Shown here: piece by piece, positions 32,087-40,404 of the stretch
How positions within the stretch are numbered: the first letter of the stretch is position 1
Layout: each line of letters starts with the position of its first letter
Source of the DNA: Oscillospiraceae bacterium
Lineage (GTDB): Bacteria > Bacillota > Clostridia > Oscillospirales > Acutalibacteraceae
DNA: 64,000 nucleotides
Direction of reading: 5' to 3'
Assembly: GCA_031261445.1 (NCBI GenBank)
Contig: JAISJQ010000055.1
Coordinates: forward strand, 1-64,000
Program-made: the position numbers and the translations under genes
The notes under the pieces: model-generated
Told to the model about the DNA's origin: nothing
Database searches by the model: none
What the model saw: only the letters and a program-made list of their open reading frames with translations

Positions 32087-34723
32087 ATGGCAAACAAGTA
32101 TGTCTATCTGTTCAGCGAGGGCGACGGCTCTATGCGCAATCTGCTCGGCGGCAAGGGTGCCAACCTAGCGGAAATGGTGCGCTTGGGTATGCCCGTTCCC
32201 CAAGGCTTCACCGTCACCACCGAAGCCTGCACGCGCTACTACGACGACGGGCAGGTCATCGCGCCCGAAATCGAGGCGGAAATCACGCACTTCATGCAGG
32301 AGACCGAAAAGCTCAACGGCAAGAACTTTGGCGATCCGAAAAACCCCCTGCTCGTGTCCGTGCGCTCTGGTGCGCGCGCCTCCATGCCCGGCATGATGGA
32401 CACCATCCTGAATCTGGGCTTGAACGACGAAGTGGCCGCCGGGCTCATCGCCGGCAACAGCGACCCCAAATTCGCTCGCTTTGTGTATGACAGCTATCGC
32501 CGCTTCATCCAGATGTTCTCGGACGTGGTCATGGAGCTCTCGAAGAAGAACTTTGAGGACATCATTGAGGCAGTCAAAGAGAAAAAAGGCGTGGAGCAAG
32601 ACGTCGACCTGGACGTGGACGACATGAAAGAGCTCGTCGCCCGTTTCAAGGCGTACTATAAAGACGAGAAGGGTGTGGACTTCCCCACCGACCCCAAAGA
32701 GCAGCTCTTTGAGGCCATCAAGGCCGTGTTCCGTAGCTGGGATAACCCCCGCGCCAACGTCTATCGCCGCCAAGAGGGCATCCCCTACAGCTGGGGCACA
32801 GCCGTCAACGTGCAACCCATGGTGTTCGGCAACCTGAACCTCAATTCCGGCACAGGTGTCGCCTTCACGCGTGACCCCGCCACGGGCGTTCCGGGTCTGT
32901 ATGGCGACTACCTGATCAACGCGCAGGGCGAAGACGTGGTGGCCGGCGTGCGCACGCCCAGCCCCATCAGCCAGTTGGGCGAGGAAATGCCCGAAGTCTA
33001 TGCGCAATTCGTCAAGATTGCCCAGACGCTGGAGGATCACTACAAAGACATGCAGGACATGGAGTTCACCATTGAAAACGGCACGCTCTACATGCTCCAG
33101 ACCCGCAACGGCAAGCGCACCGCCGCCTCTGCCCTGCGCATCGCGCTGGATCTCGTCGCCGAAGGCGTGATTGACGAGAAAACCGCTGTGCTACGCGTTG
33201 AACCCAAACAGCTCGATAGCCTTCTGCACCCGCAGTTTGACGCGAAAGCGCTCAAGGCCGCCAGCCCCATCGCCAAAGGCATTCCGGGCTCTCCCGGTGC
33301 GGCCACTGGCCGCGTGGTCTTCAGCGCGGAAGAAGCGAAAATCTGGGCGGACAAGGGCGAGAAAGTCGTGCTGGTGCGCAAAGAGACCTGCCCGGACGAC
33401 ATCACCGGTATGCAAGTGAGTGAGGGCATCCTCACCGCCGTGGGCGGCAAGGCCAGCCACGCCGCCGTGGTGGCGCGCGGCATGGGCACCTGTTGCGTGG
33501 TCGGCTGCTCCGCCGTGAAGGTCAACTACGAAGACAAGCAGTTCACCGTGGGCGACAAGGTCTATAAAGAAGGCGACTACGTGTCCCTGGACGGCACGAG
33601 CGGTCAGGTCTACGGCGAGGCACTGCCCACCGTTCCCGCCACGCTGTCGGACGACTTCTATAAATTCATGGCGTGGGCGGACAAATACCGCACACTGAAA
33701 GTGCGCACCAACGCCGACACCCCGCGCGACACCGCCCAAGCCGTGGCGTTCGGCGCGGAAGGCATTGGCCTGTGCCGCACCGAGCACATGTTCTTTGAGG
33801 CCGAGCGCATCAAAGCCGTGCGCGAAATGATCGTGGCGCAGGACGTGGACGCCCGCAAAAAGGCGTTGGCGAAAATCCTGCCGCTGCAACAGGGTGACTT
33901 TGAGGAGATGTACCGCGAGCTGGCGGGTCGTCCCATGACCATCCGCTTCCTTGATCCCCCCCTGCACGAGTTCCTGCCCACCCAACCGGCCGAAATCGCC
34001 GAGCTGGCGGGCGATTTGGGCTTGACCGCAGAGGCGCTGACGCAGGTCGTCTCCTCTCTGCACGAGCTCAACCCCATGATGGGTCACCGTGGTTGCCGCT
34101 TGGCGGTCAGCTACCCGGAAATCGCCGAGATGCAGACGCAAGCGGTCATCCGCGCGGCCGTTGTGGTCAACCGTGAGCACCCGGAATACAACATCGTGCC
34201 GGAAATCATGATTCCGCTGGTGGGCGAAATCAAAGAACTGCAATACGTCAAGAAGACCGTGGTCACCACGGCGGACGCCGAAATTGCGGCGGCTGGCGTG
34301 GAGCTAGCGTACCAAGTGGGTACGATGATCGAGATCCCCCGCGCGGCACTGACGGCGGACGAGATTGCCCAAGAGGCGGCGTTCTTCTCCTTCGGCACGA
34401 ACGACCTGACCCAAATGACCTTCGGCTTCAGCCGTGACGACGCGGGCACGTTCCTCGACGCGTACTACGACGCGAAGATCTATGAGGAAGATCCGTTCGG
34501 CACGCTGGATCAAAACGGCGTGGGCAAACTGGTCAAGATGGCCGTGGAGCTGGGCAAGAAGACCAACCCGAAGATCAAGCTGGGCATCTGCGGCGAGCAC
34601 GGCGGCGACCCCGCCAGCGTGGAGTTCTGCCACAACATCGGCCTGCACTATGTCTCCTGCTCCCCCTTCCGCGTCCCCGTGGCGCGTCTGGCGGCCGCGC
34701 AGGCAGCGATTAAGGGCGCGTAA
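32087..34723 (+). CDS. ppdK: Pyruvate, phosphate dikinase
   Basis: 878 residues, the normal length. N-terminal ATP-grasp domain (GGKGANLAEMVRLGMPVPQG, SGARASMPGMMDT), the phosphohistidine swivel domain with GGKASHAAVVARGMG (catalytic His) and the C-terminal PEP/pyruvate barrel (RTEHMFF, MGHRGCRL, FFSFGTNDLTQMTFG, GICGEHGGDP with the active-site Cys). It interconverts pyruvate, ATP and Pi with PEP, AMP and PPi. In anaerobes it often works in glycolytic direction with pyrophosphate, alongside pyruvate kinase (also here). GGAGGT precedes the start. Confidence 0.97.
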   Translation: MANKYVYLFSEGDGSMRNLLGGKGANLAEMVRLGMPVPQGFTVTTEACTRYYDDGQVIAPEIEAEITHFMQETEKLNGKNFGDPKNPLLVSVRSGARASMPGMMDTILNLGLNDEVAAGLIAGNSDPKFARFVYDSYRRFIQMFSDVVMELSKKNFEDIIEAVKEKKGVEQDVDLDVDDMKELVARFKAYYKDEKGVDFPTDPKEQLFEAIKAVFRSWDNPRANVYRRQEGIPYSWGTAVNVQPMVFGNLNLNSGTGVAFTRDPATGVPGLYGDYLINAQGEDVVAGVRTPSPISQLGEEMPEVYAQFVKIAQTLEDHYKDMQDMEFTIENGTLYMLQTRNGKRTAASALRIALDLVAEGVIDEKTAVLRVEPKQLDSLLHPQFDAKALKAASPIAKGIPGSPGAATGRVVFSAEEAKIWADKGEKVVLVRKETCPDDITGMQVSEGILTAVGGKASHAAVVARGMGTCCVVGCSAVKVNYEDKQFTVGDKVYKEGDYVSLDGTSGQVYGEALPTVPATLSDDFYKFMAWADKYRTLKVRTNADTPRDTAQAVAFGAEGIGLCRTEHMFFEAERIKAVREMIVAQDVDARKKALAKILPLQQGDFEEMYRELAGRPMTIRFLDPPLHEFLPTQPAEIAELAGDLGLTAEALTQVVSSLHELNPMMGHRGCRLAVSYPEIAEMQTQAVIRAAVVVNREHPEYNIVPEIMIPLVGEIKELQYVKKTVVTTADAEIAAAGVELAYQVGTMIEIPRAALTADEIAQEAAFFSFGTNDLTQMTFGFSRDDAGTFLDAYYDAKIYEEDPFGTLDQNGVGKLVKMAVELGKKTNPKIKLGICGEHGGDPASVEFCHNIGLHYVSCSPFRVPVARLAAAQAAIKGA

Positions 34724-34745
34724 CTCGGCATAAGCGTTGCATTCA

Positions 34746-34778
34746 ATCAGGGGACGGCGAGCCGTCCCCTGATTTTTG
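34746..34778 (+). terminator. Terminator of ppdK
   Basis: ATCAGGGGACGG...CCGTCCCCTGAT followed by TTTT: a 12-bp stem. Confidence 0.9.
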
Positions 34779-34827
34779 TTGTTTGAAAGGACAAATGTTT
34801 ATTTATCGAGAAACTTTACAAAAAGCA

Positions 34828-34856
34828 TTGACAAAGAGTGCAGAGCGTGCTATAAT
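34828..34856 (+). promoter_or_regulatory. Sigma-A promoter of the three-gene cassette
   Basis: TTGACA (34828-34833), 17 bp, TATAAT (34851-34856) with extended TGC. Confidence 0.85.
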
Positions 34857-34901
34857 CTTCCTGTCCGAAGCGCAAGAAATATCGTTTTTAGGAGAATTGA
34901 C

Positions 34902-35324
34902 ATGGCACTTATTTGGTTTGACAACAACGGAAAAATTGATGACATTCCGGGTTCAAGAAAGAAATTTTTCGCTGCCACTTGCCAGAGGCTACAAAAAATT
35001 GGTGTTTCTGAACGCCCATTTTATGAGTATATCACCAAAGTACTGGATGATATTGTTGATAATGAAAAAGATAGTAAAGTTTTCATTCGCCCAGGATTTA
35101 TTTTTCCGCGCGATAGCGAACATTGGGATGTTCCGAGCCCGTTAGCCAAGCTTTGGCAACAATATCCTGAAGGCATCGGATACTCTGAACAGGATAGCGG
35201 AAATTTTCTTGGCTTGTTGGTCTATCAGTACATGATTGACTCCCCGCTAAACTGGTATTGCACAAAAACACAATTCAATAATCGAGCTTTTGAGACAAAT
35301 GTATACTGGGCAAATGAACACTGA
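34902..35324 (+). CDS. Unrecognised 140-residue protein, first gene of a small cassette
   Basis: Starts MALIWFDNNGKIDDIP after GGAG. No signal or membrane segment; soluble, with aromatic-rich blocks (FIRPGFIFPRDSEHWD, GLLVYQYMIDSPLNWY). The gene is visibly more AT-rich than its neighbours, which suggests horizontal acquisition. It is followed after 19 bp by a 79-residue gene and then a DUF3791-like gene, both in the same direction and closed by a hairpin. A toxin-like effector is one possibility; nothing in the sequence proves it. Confidence 0.6.
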   Translation: MALIWFDNNGKIDDIPGSRKKFFAATCQRLQKIGVSERPFYEYITKVLDDIVDNEKDSKVFIRPGFIFPRDSEHWDVPSPLAKLWQQYPEGIGYSEQDSGNFLGLLVYQYMIDSPLNWYCTKTQFNNRAFETNVYWANEH

Positions 35325-35343
35325 ACGAAACGGGGGCACAATA

Positions 35344-35583
35344 ATGGAATTTGATAAATTTTCTGGCTTTCTGTTTTTTCTCGTGCCGCCAATCGTTCAG
35401 CTAATCATGCAGGAATACAACCTAAGCGACGAAAAAGCCACGGAGCTGTTCTATGCTTCTGCGCTGTACGCAACGCTGGAGGAAGAAAAAACAAAGCTTT
35501 GGCATCTGAGCGCACACGCTCTGTTTTCTTTGTTTCAAGAAGAGCAAACCACGGGGAAAATCACGTACCCAGAGGAGGGATAG
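35344..35583 (+). CDS. 79-residue protein, second gene of the cassette
   Basis: Starts MEFDKFSGFLFFLVPPIV after a weak GGGGGC site. Predicted helical, with NLSDEKATELFYASALYATLE and TKLWHLSAHAL. The pattern (short helical protein with LF/YxS/LW and a C-terminal G-x-I-x-x-PEEG) resembles small proteins I associate with DUF3791 partners, but I cannot name the family. It ends 2 bp before the next start. Confidence 0.6.
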   Translation: MEFDKFSGFLFFLVPPIVQLIMQEYNLSDEKATELFYASALYATLEEEKTKLWHLSAHALFSLFQEEQTTGKITYPEEG

Positions 35584-35585
35584 GC

Positions 35586-35792
35586 ATGAGCCGGCAAGGG
35601 GAATTTCTGATTTACTGCCTTGAAATGTATCGCATGGCGAAAAAAATGACGGGCAAACAAGCCATCGAGCTTTTCAAGAAGTACGGCATTTCGCACTACG
35701 TGATGTCGTGCTACGAGGCTTTGCACACAACCGGCTGGCAGTACATCGTGCAGGACATCGATTTGTTTGTGGAAGCGCGACAGACAGGTTAA
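35586..35792 (+). CDS. DUF3791-like small protein
   Basis: 68 residues, GAGGAGGGA upstream. The sequence QGEFLIYCLEMYRMAKKMTG, AIELFKKYGISHYV, YEALHTTG and YIVQDIDLFVEA matches the DUF3791 pattern (FLIxCLExY, LFxKY, LHTxG, DIDxYI). Members of this family are found in putative toxin-antitoxin modules, often with DUF3990 proteins. Here the accompanying genes are different, so any partner would be one of the two genes upstream. Confidence 0.7.
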   Translation: MSRQGEFLIYCLEMYRMAKKMTGKQAIELFKKYGISHYVMSCYEALHTTGWQYIVQDIDLFVEARQTG

Positions 35793-35798
35793 CAACAC

Positions 35799-35829
35799 GG
35801 GCGGCGCAATCTGCGCCGCCCGCTTTTCT
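35799..35829 (+). terminator. Family B palindrome acting as terminator
   Basis: GGGCGGCGCA-ATC-TGCGCCGCCC then GCTTTTCTT, directly after the cassette. Confidence 0.7.
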
Positions 35830-35859
35830 TGTCCACCGTTTCGCCGATGGCCTCACGCC

Positions 35860-37056
35860 TCACTGCCCCCAAGTGATGGGGCGGCCGCCGCGCTCTTCGG
35901 GGCAATAGACAATTTTGGGATCCATGACGCCCTTCAAGTACGTGCCGCGGCGCAGGGAAATGCCGTCGATATTGGCTCTGTCCATGAAGATGTACTTGTC
36001 GTAGGGCTTATAAAACGGTCCCATCCCCACGCCGCAGAGCACCTCAAAGCCTTTGTTTTTGACGAGGTACTGCATCCGCGCGTCGGTCAAGCCCGGCCCT
36101 TTGTGGTCGCCATAGGGGAAGACGTGGATTTTGGGGTCACCCAGCAAGGGCGCGACTTCCTCTGCCCAAGCGTCGGCATCGTTTTTCAGTGTCTGCAACG
36201 CCACTTGTCCCTCGTGGATGTGCCCATAGCCGTGGGAAGCAAAGTACCAGCCGTTCTCCCGCAGTTTTTCTACGATGGGTTTCGCCGCCGCAATTTCCGC
36301 CGCGCGATTGGGACTGCCCGACTGTGTGCGATAGCCCAGAATCCCGCCGTAACCCGTCAGCGCAATCATGCCCTTCACACCAAAGGGCGCAAAGTCGGGG
36401 TGCTGCGCACAAAAGGTCTCGAGCATGGGAATCACGTCGTTGTCGTAGGTGATTTTCTCCGTGCCGTCTTTCAAAACGGTCAGCATGGCCAACTTGTCCG
36501 TGGCCTTGTCAATGATGACCTTGTCGCAGACACCTTTGCCCAGGTTCTTTTCGTAGTAGCTCAGGTCGTCGAAGCTCATGATGAGCGGCTTTTTGCCCGC
36601 GGGCAGCATGAGCTTTTTCTGTACAATCGTGCCGTCGGCTTTTGTGGTGTAGTAGTCGTTGAGATCCGCCAGCACGAAGTCGTTTTTGTAGAGTTCCTCC
36701 AGCGAGCGGCGAAACTCGGTGGGCGTTACGCAATCAGCATCCAGATTCGCGCCGTAACTGGTGGTGAAGGCAATCTTGGGGTACGCGATTAAGAAGTGGT
36801 AGAACACGTGATAGTTTCTGGGCCCTGTGTATTCTACATAGCCAAACGGCGTGGGCGTTTCCGCCTCCGTGGGGGTGGTGGTGTCGGCAGAGCTGGCCGG
36901 GTTGGTGGTGGTGATGCTTGATGTAGCATCAACGGAGGCCGAGGGTGTGCCCTGCGCGGGCACGTTTGGCAACGTTGGGACGATCTGTTCGCAAGAGGCA
37001 AACAGCAAGCCCAGAACCACAGCGATCCACAAGAATCGTGCCGTAAAACGCTTCAT
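35860..37056 (-). CDS. Polysaccharide deacetylase-like lipoprotein
   Basis: 398 residues; ATG at 37056 with GGGAGA upstream. Lipobox LFASC, then a Thr/Ser/Pro-rich linker (25-70). The NodB-type domain shows LIMSFDDLSYY (in place of TFDDG), WYFASHGYGHIHEG with the His-x3-His metal pair and HVFPYGDHKG. The family removes acetyl groups from peptidoglycan or other glycans; the key Asp pair and His pair look present. A Spo0A-box-like TGTCGAA lies between its -35 and -10. The stop TGA is in a family E repeat. Function on a specific glycan is not determined. Confidence 0.8.
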   Translation of the reverse strand: MKRFTARFLWIAVVLGLLFASCEQIVPTLPNVPAQGTPSASVDATSSITTTNPASSADTTTPTEAETPTPFGYVEYTGPRNYHVFYHFLIAYPKIAFTTSYGANLDADCVTPTEFRRSLEELYKNDFVLADLNDYYTTKADGTIVQKKLMLPAGKKPLIMSFDDLSYYEKNLGKGVCDKVIIDKATDKLAMLTVLKDGTEKITYDNDVIPMLETFCAQHPDFAPFGVKGMIALTGYGGILGYRTQSGSPNRAAEIAAAKPIVEKLRENGWYFASHGYGHIHEGQVALQTLKNDADAWAEEVAPLLGDPKIHVFPYGDHKGPGLTDARMQYLVKNKGFEVLCGVGMGPFYKPYDKYIFMDRANIDGISLRRGTYLKGVMDPKIVYCPEERGGRPITWGQ

Positions 37057-37116
37057 CAATCTCTCCCTGTGTAAAATCTGACAAGTTCGCGCTCTCCCTG
37101 CGCGACTTGCTGCACC

Positions 37117-37145
37117 AGTATAACACAGTTCGACAAAGAAGTCAG
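37117..37145 (-). promoter_or_regulatory. Promoter of the deacetylase-like gene with a Spo0A-type box in the spacer
   Basis: Minus strand CTGACT (37145-37140), 17 bp, TATACT (37122-37117). TGTCGAA (minus strand, 37135-37129) lies in the spacer, where binding would block polymerase. Confidence 0.5.
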
Positions 37146-37226
37146 GCTTTAATTGTAAACTTTTTATAAATTCTTCGGGGGTTTTGTTACCGTTTTGTTA
37201 GAATTGATGTGGGCGCAAGCCTGCGC

Positions 37227-37255
37227 TTGACGAACCGCCCCAAATCCTGTATACT
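37227..37255 (+). promoter_or_regulatory. Sigma-A promoter giving a leaderless activase mRNA
   Basis: TTGACG (37227-37232), 17 bp, TATACT (37250-37255), then ACCCACC and ATG at 37263. Confidence 0.75.
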
Positions 37256-37262
37256 ACCCACC

Positions 37263-38006
37263 ATGGAAAACACGACAACATTGCCGCAGGGCACGATCTT
37301 CAACATCCAGCACTTCTCGCTCCACGACGGGCCGGGCATCCGCACCGTGGTGTTTCTGAAGGGTTGCCCGTTGCGTTGCCGCTGGTGTTGCAACCCGGAA
37401 TCGCAGAGCTTTGTGCCCGAACCTGCGTTTGACGCGACCAAGTGTATCCATTGCGGCGCGTGTGACACAATTAATCAACCGTTCGATTGCCCCACGGGTG
37501 CACGCTTTGTGTATGGCACTGTCGCGTCCGTGTCGGAAATTTTGGACGAGGTGGAGCGCGACGCCGCGTTCTGGAAAGATGGCGGTGGGCTGACGCTCTC
37601 AGGCGGCGAGCCGTTAGCACAACCGGACTTCTGCTTAGCACTCCTGCGCGAGGCCAAACGGCGGTACATCCCCACCGCGATGGAGACCTGCGGTCACGCG
37701 CCGTGGGAAATCTTGCGCACGGCGGCGGATGCGCTCGACTATATCCTCTACGACGTGAAAAGTCTGGACAGCGCAAAGCACAAGACGTGGACAGGCGTGG
37801 GCAACGCGCAGATTCTGGAGAATCTGCACAAGCTCTGCCGGGATACCCACCCGCCCATCAAAATCCGAACGCCAAAAATCCCCGACTTCAACGAGCACGA
37901 AATCGGCGACATTGCCGCGCTGGCCGCGTCGCTGGGCTGTGCCCACGAGGTCTTGCCGTACCACGACTTTGGCCGCCGGAAATATGAGATGCTGGCTAGA
38001 TTTTAG
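37263..38006 (+). CDS. Glycyl-radical enzyme activating protein (radical SAM), probably C-terminally truncated
   Basis: 247 residues. IQHFSLHDGPGIRTVVFLKG and CPLRCRWC (Cx3Cx2C) are the PflA/GRE-activase signature, followed by CIHCGACDTI...DCPTGA for an auxiliary cluster and LTLSGGEPLAQ for SAM binding. These proteins generate the glycyl radical of a pyruvate-formate-lyase-type partner; none is in this window. The protein stops at YEMLARF, about 30-50 residues earlier than relatives, inside a family A repeat that supplies the TAG. The ATG is 7 nt after the -10, with no Shine-Dalgarno. Confidence 0.85.
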   Translation: MENTTTLPQGTIFNIQHFSLHDGPGIRTVVFLKGCPLRCRWCCNPESQSFVPEPAFDATKCIHCGACDTINQPFDCPTGARFVYGTVASVSEILDEVERDAAFWKDGGGLTLSGGEPLAQPDFCLALLREAKRRYIPTAMETCGHAPWEILRTAADALDYILYDVKSLDSAKHKTWTGVGNAQILENLHKLCRDTHPPIKIRTPKIPDFNEHEIGDIAALAASLGCAHEVLPYHDFGRRKYEMLARF

Positions 38007-38182
38007 ATGGTAGAGACTAGAGGTTAGATTTCTTAAAATAGATGTTTTTGTGTTCTTTAGAGGAGAGAGGTTTTGATGCACAGTCTAGGCTCTAGTCTCT
38101 GAAATTTTGTATCTAGCAGGGTGGGGCACGCTCTACCCCTACACCCCTCACGCCTGTATCCTCAATCCTCACGCCTCAATTG
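37993..38182. repeat. Family A element plus family E run
   Basis: A long family A copy (37993-38118) with arms GGCTAGATTTTAGATGGTAG and GTCTAGGCTCTAGTCTCTGA around a centre sharing GTTTTGATGCAC with the 27253 copy in reverse. Then CTCACGCCTGTATCCTCAAT (E), containing the stop of the flavoprotein gene. Confidence 0.75.
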
Positions 38183-39386
38183 GAACAGCCGCCCGCCCTG
38201 TGGCGAAGGCAATTTGCAGATTGTAGCCGCCAGTATAGGCATCCACATCCAGCACTTCGCCCGCAAAATGCAGGCCGCGCACGCGCCGAGATGCCATGTT
38301 TTTCGGATCGATTTCGCGCACATCCACGCCGCCTGCGGTGATGACGGCTTCCTCAATGGGGCGAAAACCCGTCACGGTCAACGGCAGGGCTTTGAGCAAT
38401 TCCGCCAACCGCCGACGCTGCTCGCGCGTCATCTGTGCCCCCTGCAGATCCAGCGGCAACTGCGCCAGCGCCATCACCACGGGAACTAAGGATTTGGGCA
38501 ACAGGTAGTTCAGGCAGTTGATGAAGTTGCGCCCGCTGTGGTTGGAGATTTCCCGCAGGAGGCGCTCTTCCAACTGCGCCGCCGTGCGGCCGGGTTTCAG
38601 GTCAATCTCCAGCGTATACGGTGCGCCGCCCCGCAAATGCGCGGACGCGCTGAGCACCAGCGGACCCGAAACGCCCGTGTGGGTGAAAAGCAGCTCACCC
38701 AGCTCGTCAAACACCACTTGCCCGTCCGCGCATGCACGCAGGGTCACGTTGCGCAGCGCCAGCCCCGCCAAGCGCGACACAAAGCCCTCGTGGCATTCCA
38801 AACCCACAAGGCTCGGGCGCGTGGGGACAATGCTGTGCCCGGCCTGCTGCGCCAGCGCGTAGCCGTCCCCCGTAGAGCCCGTTTGTGGGTACGACAGGCC
38901 GCCCGTGGCCACGATAGTGGTGTCGGCGCGAAGCTCCGTCCCGTCCGCACAGCGTACGCCCAGACACGTGCCGTTCTCTAAGAGCAACTCCATCGCGCGG
39001 CCGTGCACAAACGTCACGCCCAGTAGTCGGCAGGTTTTCACCAGCGCGTCAGCGATGTCCATCGCCCGATCGCTGGCGGGGAAGACGCGCCGACCGCGCT
39101 CCACCTTCAGCGGGACGCCGTGCGTTTCAAAAAAGTCCATGGTGTCCGCGGGCATCCAGCGGGAGAGTGCGGAATACAAAAACGAGCCGTTGCCGGGAAT
39201 CTGGGCGATGAGCTCGCGCAAATCCGCACAGGCGTTGGTGACGTTGCAACGCCCCTTGCCCGTGACGAGGATTTTCCGCGCCGGACGCTCGTTTCGCTCC
39301 AGCACGGTGACGGCGTTGCCGCTCTGCGCCGCCGTGATGGCCGCCATGAGCCCCGCCGCGCCGCCGCCCACGATGAGTACGCTCAT
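38169..39386 (-). CDS. BaiN/HI0933-type FAD-dependent flavoprotein
   Basis: 405 residues starting MSVLIVGGGAAGLMAAITAA (FAD Rossmann motif). Family signatures: ILVTGKGRCNVTNAC, VVATGGLSYPQTGSTGDGY, FTHTGVSGPLVL and the C-terminal ITAGGVDVREIDPKNMASR with GGYNLQIAFATG. BaiN-type members reduce unsaturated compounds such as bile-acid intermediates; many are uncharacterised. The start overlaps the upstream membrane-protein stop by 4 nt (ATGA), so they are coupled. Last codons ATT GAG GCG TGA are family E repeat. Confidence 0.92.
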   Translation of the reverse strand: MSVLIVGGGAAGLMAAITAAQSGNAVTVLERNERPARKILVTGKGRCNVTNACADLRELIAQIPGNGSFLYSALSRWMPADTMDFFETHGVPLKVERGRRVFPASDRAMDIADALVKTCRLLGVTFVHGRAMELLLENGTCLGVRCADGTELRADTTIVATGGLSYPQTGSTGDGYALAQQAGHSIVPTRPSLVGLECHEGFVSRLAGLALRNVTLRACADGQVVFDELGELLFTHTGVSGPLVLSASAHLRGGAPYTLEIDLKPGRTAAQLEERLLREISNHSGRNFINCLNYLLPKSLVPVVMALAQLPLDLQGAQMTREQRRRLAELLKALPLTVTGFRPIEEAVITAGGVDVREIDPKNMASRRVRGLHFAGEVLDVDAYTGGYNLQIAFATGRAAVPIEA

Positions 39387-40006
39387 GTCGTCCGCCCCGC
39401 TTTTTTGCGCAAATGGAGCATCCGCCCCATGCCCAGCAGTGCACCGCCCGTGCCCACAATCAAGTCCCACATGGTGTCCAGCAATCCCACATCGCTCGTG
39501 GGCAGCGAGTTTTGTAGCGTCAACCCAAAGAGCCGATCCACGCTGAACTCGTAGATCTCCCACACGGTCAACACCGCCAGCGAGATGGACAGCGCACACA
39601 GTGCGCCCAGCGCGGGGGAGAGCGTGCCGTATTTCGCCTGCATCAAGTGCGCCAGTTCCCAGCCAAAACAGGCGGCCAAGAACCCCGCGTAAAAGTGTTC
39701 CGGGATGTCGATGTGCACAAAGCTGGTGAACACGTTCAGGCTCGTGCCGATGACGCACGAGAGGGCGATGAAGACGTTGAAGCGGCTCTGGAGCGTATAC
39801 GAAAAGCGGGAGATGAAGCCCTTCGCGCCGAAAATCTGAAAAAAGTCCCACAGATGCGTGAAGCCAATCGCGCCCAACGCTTGCGCAAACTGGACGCCGT
39901 GCCCCAAACAGAGCATCACAATCCCCCAGGCCAGCAACGCCGCGCGTAGGCTATACCAGAGGATTTTTGTTTTCAGGGGGAGGATGGGCATTTTGGGCAG
40001 GGACAC
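39383..40006 (-). CDS. Polytopic membrane protein (YjdF/DUF2238-like)
   Basis: 207 residues, GTG start with AAGGAG six bases upstream. About six membrane segments. The C-terminal part WEIYEFSVDRLFG followed by DTMWDLIVGTGGALLG resembles the YjdF/DUF2238 pattern (WEIxEF, Q, DTMxDLxxGxxGA). Family function is unknown. Translationally coupled to the flavoprotein gene. Confidence 0.65.
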   Translation of the reverse strand: MSLPKMPILPLKTKILWYSLRAALLAWGIVMLCLGHGVQFAQALGAIGFTHLWDFFQIFGAKGFISRFSYTLQSRFNVFIALSCVIGTSLNVFTSFVHIDIPEHFYAGFLAACFGWELAHLMQAKYGTLSPALGALCALSISLAVLTVWEIYEFSVDRLFGLTLQNSLPTSDVGLLDTMWDLIVGTGGALLGMGRMLHLRKKAGRTT

Positions 40007-40029
40007 TTTTTGCTCCTTATGACAGAACT

Positions 40030-40055
40030 AAGCCCCATGGCGAACCACGGGGCTT
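40030..40055 (-). terminator. Hairpin with TTCG tetraloop ending the small-peptide operon
   Basis: Minus strand AAGCCCCGTGG-TTCG-CCATGGGGCTT. The single non-Watson-Crick pair is G-U in minus-strand RNA (A-C on the other strand), so it was probably selected in this orientation. Confidence 0.6.
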
Positions 40056-40071
40056 GCTCGTTTTGTGCGTC

Positions 40072-40215
40072 TTACACAAACAGACCGGCAAACCAGTCAT
40101 AGACCGTTGTGATGAGCGCAACGAGCCAGTTGTTCTCTTGCGCAACGATGCCGCCGCCAACAACAAACTGATTGCTCAAGTCTTTGATGGCATTGAAGAT
40201 ATCGGTGATTGTCAT
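40072..40215 (-). CDS. 47-residue hydrophobic/acidic peptide
   Basis: Starts MTITDIFNAIKDL; the C-terminal half is membrane-seeking (WLVALITTVYDWFAGLFV). AAAGGAG is nine bases upstream of the ATG. Net charge about -3. Last of three genes in a compact operon (119-residue secreted protein, 42-residue and 47-residue peptides). Its VYDWFAGLF segment recalls the Trp-Asp region of the other small peptides. No signal sequence. It may be a membrane-active or immunity peptide; unknown. Confidence 0.65.
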   Translation of the reverse strand: MTITDIFNAIKDLSNQFVVGGGIVAQENNWLVALITTVYDWFAGLFV

Positions 40216-40257
40216 GATTGAAGCTCCTTTCTTGCGGGATGGGCTGGTAAGTTGGAC

Positions 40258-40386
40258 TTACAGCGATGCGAGGTTTGCGAACAGGTCGATGATGGGTTGG
40301 ATCAGGTCATACAGCCATGCGGGCAGATCCACTTGGGCTTGGTAGTCAGCGAGCCATTGACCAATGCGTGTGAAGAATTCAGACAT
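40258..40386 (-). CDS. 42-residue acidic/aromatic peptide
   Basis: Starts MSEFFTRIGQWLADYQAQ; strong AAAGGAGGTG upstream. Contains one Arg and five acidic residues, with four-residue spacing of W, L, Y and I suggesting an amphipathic helix. AWLYDLIQPII aligns with AWFQDLLNNIL of the 45-residue peptide at 30429-30566, defining a family at two distant loci. It begins 18 bp after the secreted 119-residue protein gene. Confidence 0.7.
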   Translation of the reverse strand: MSEFFTRIGQWLADYQAQVDLPAWLYDLIQPIIDLFANLASL

Positions 40387-40404
40387 AACGAGCACCTCCT
40401 TTAC

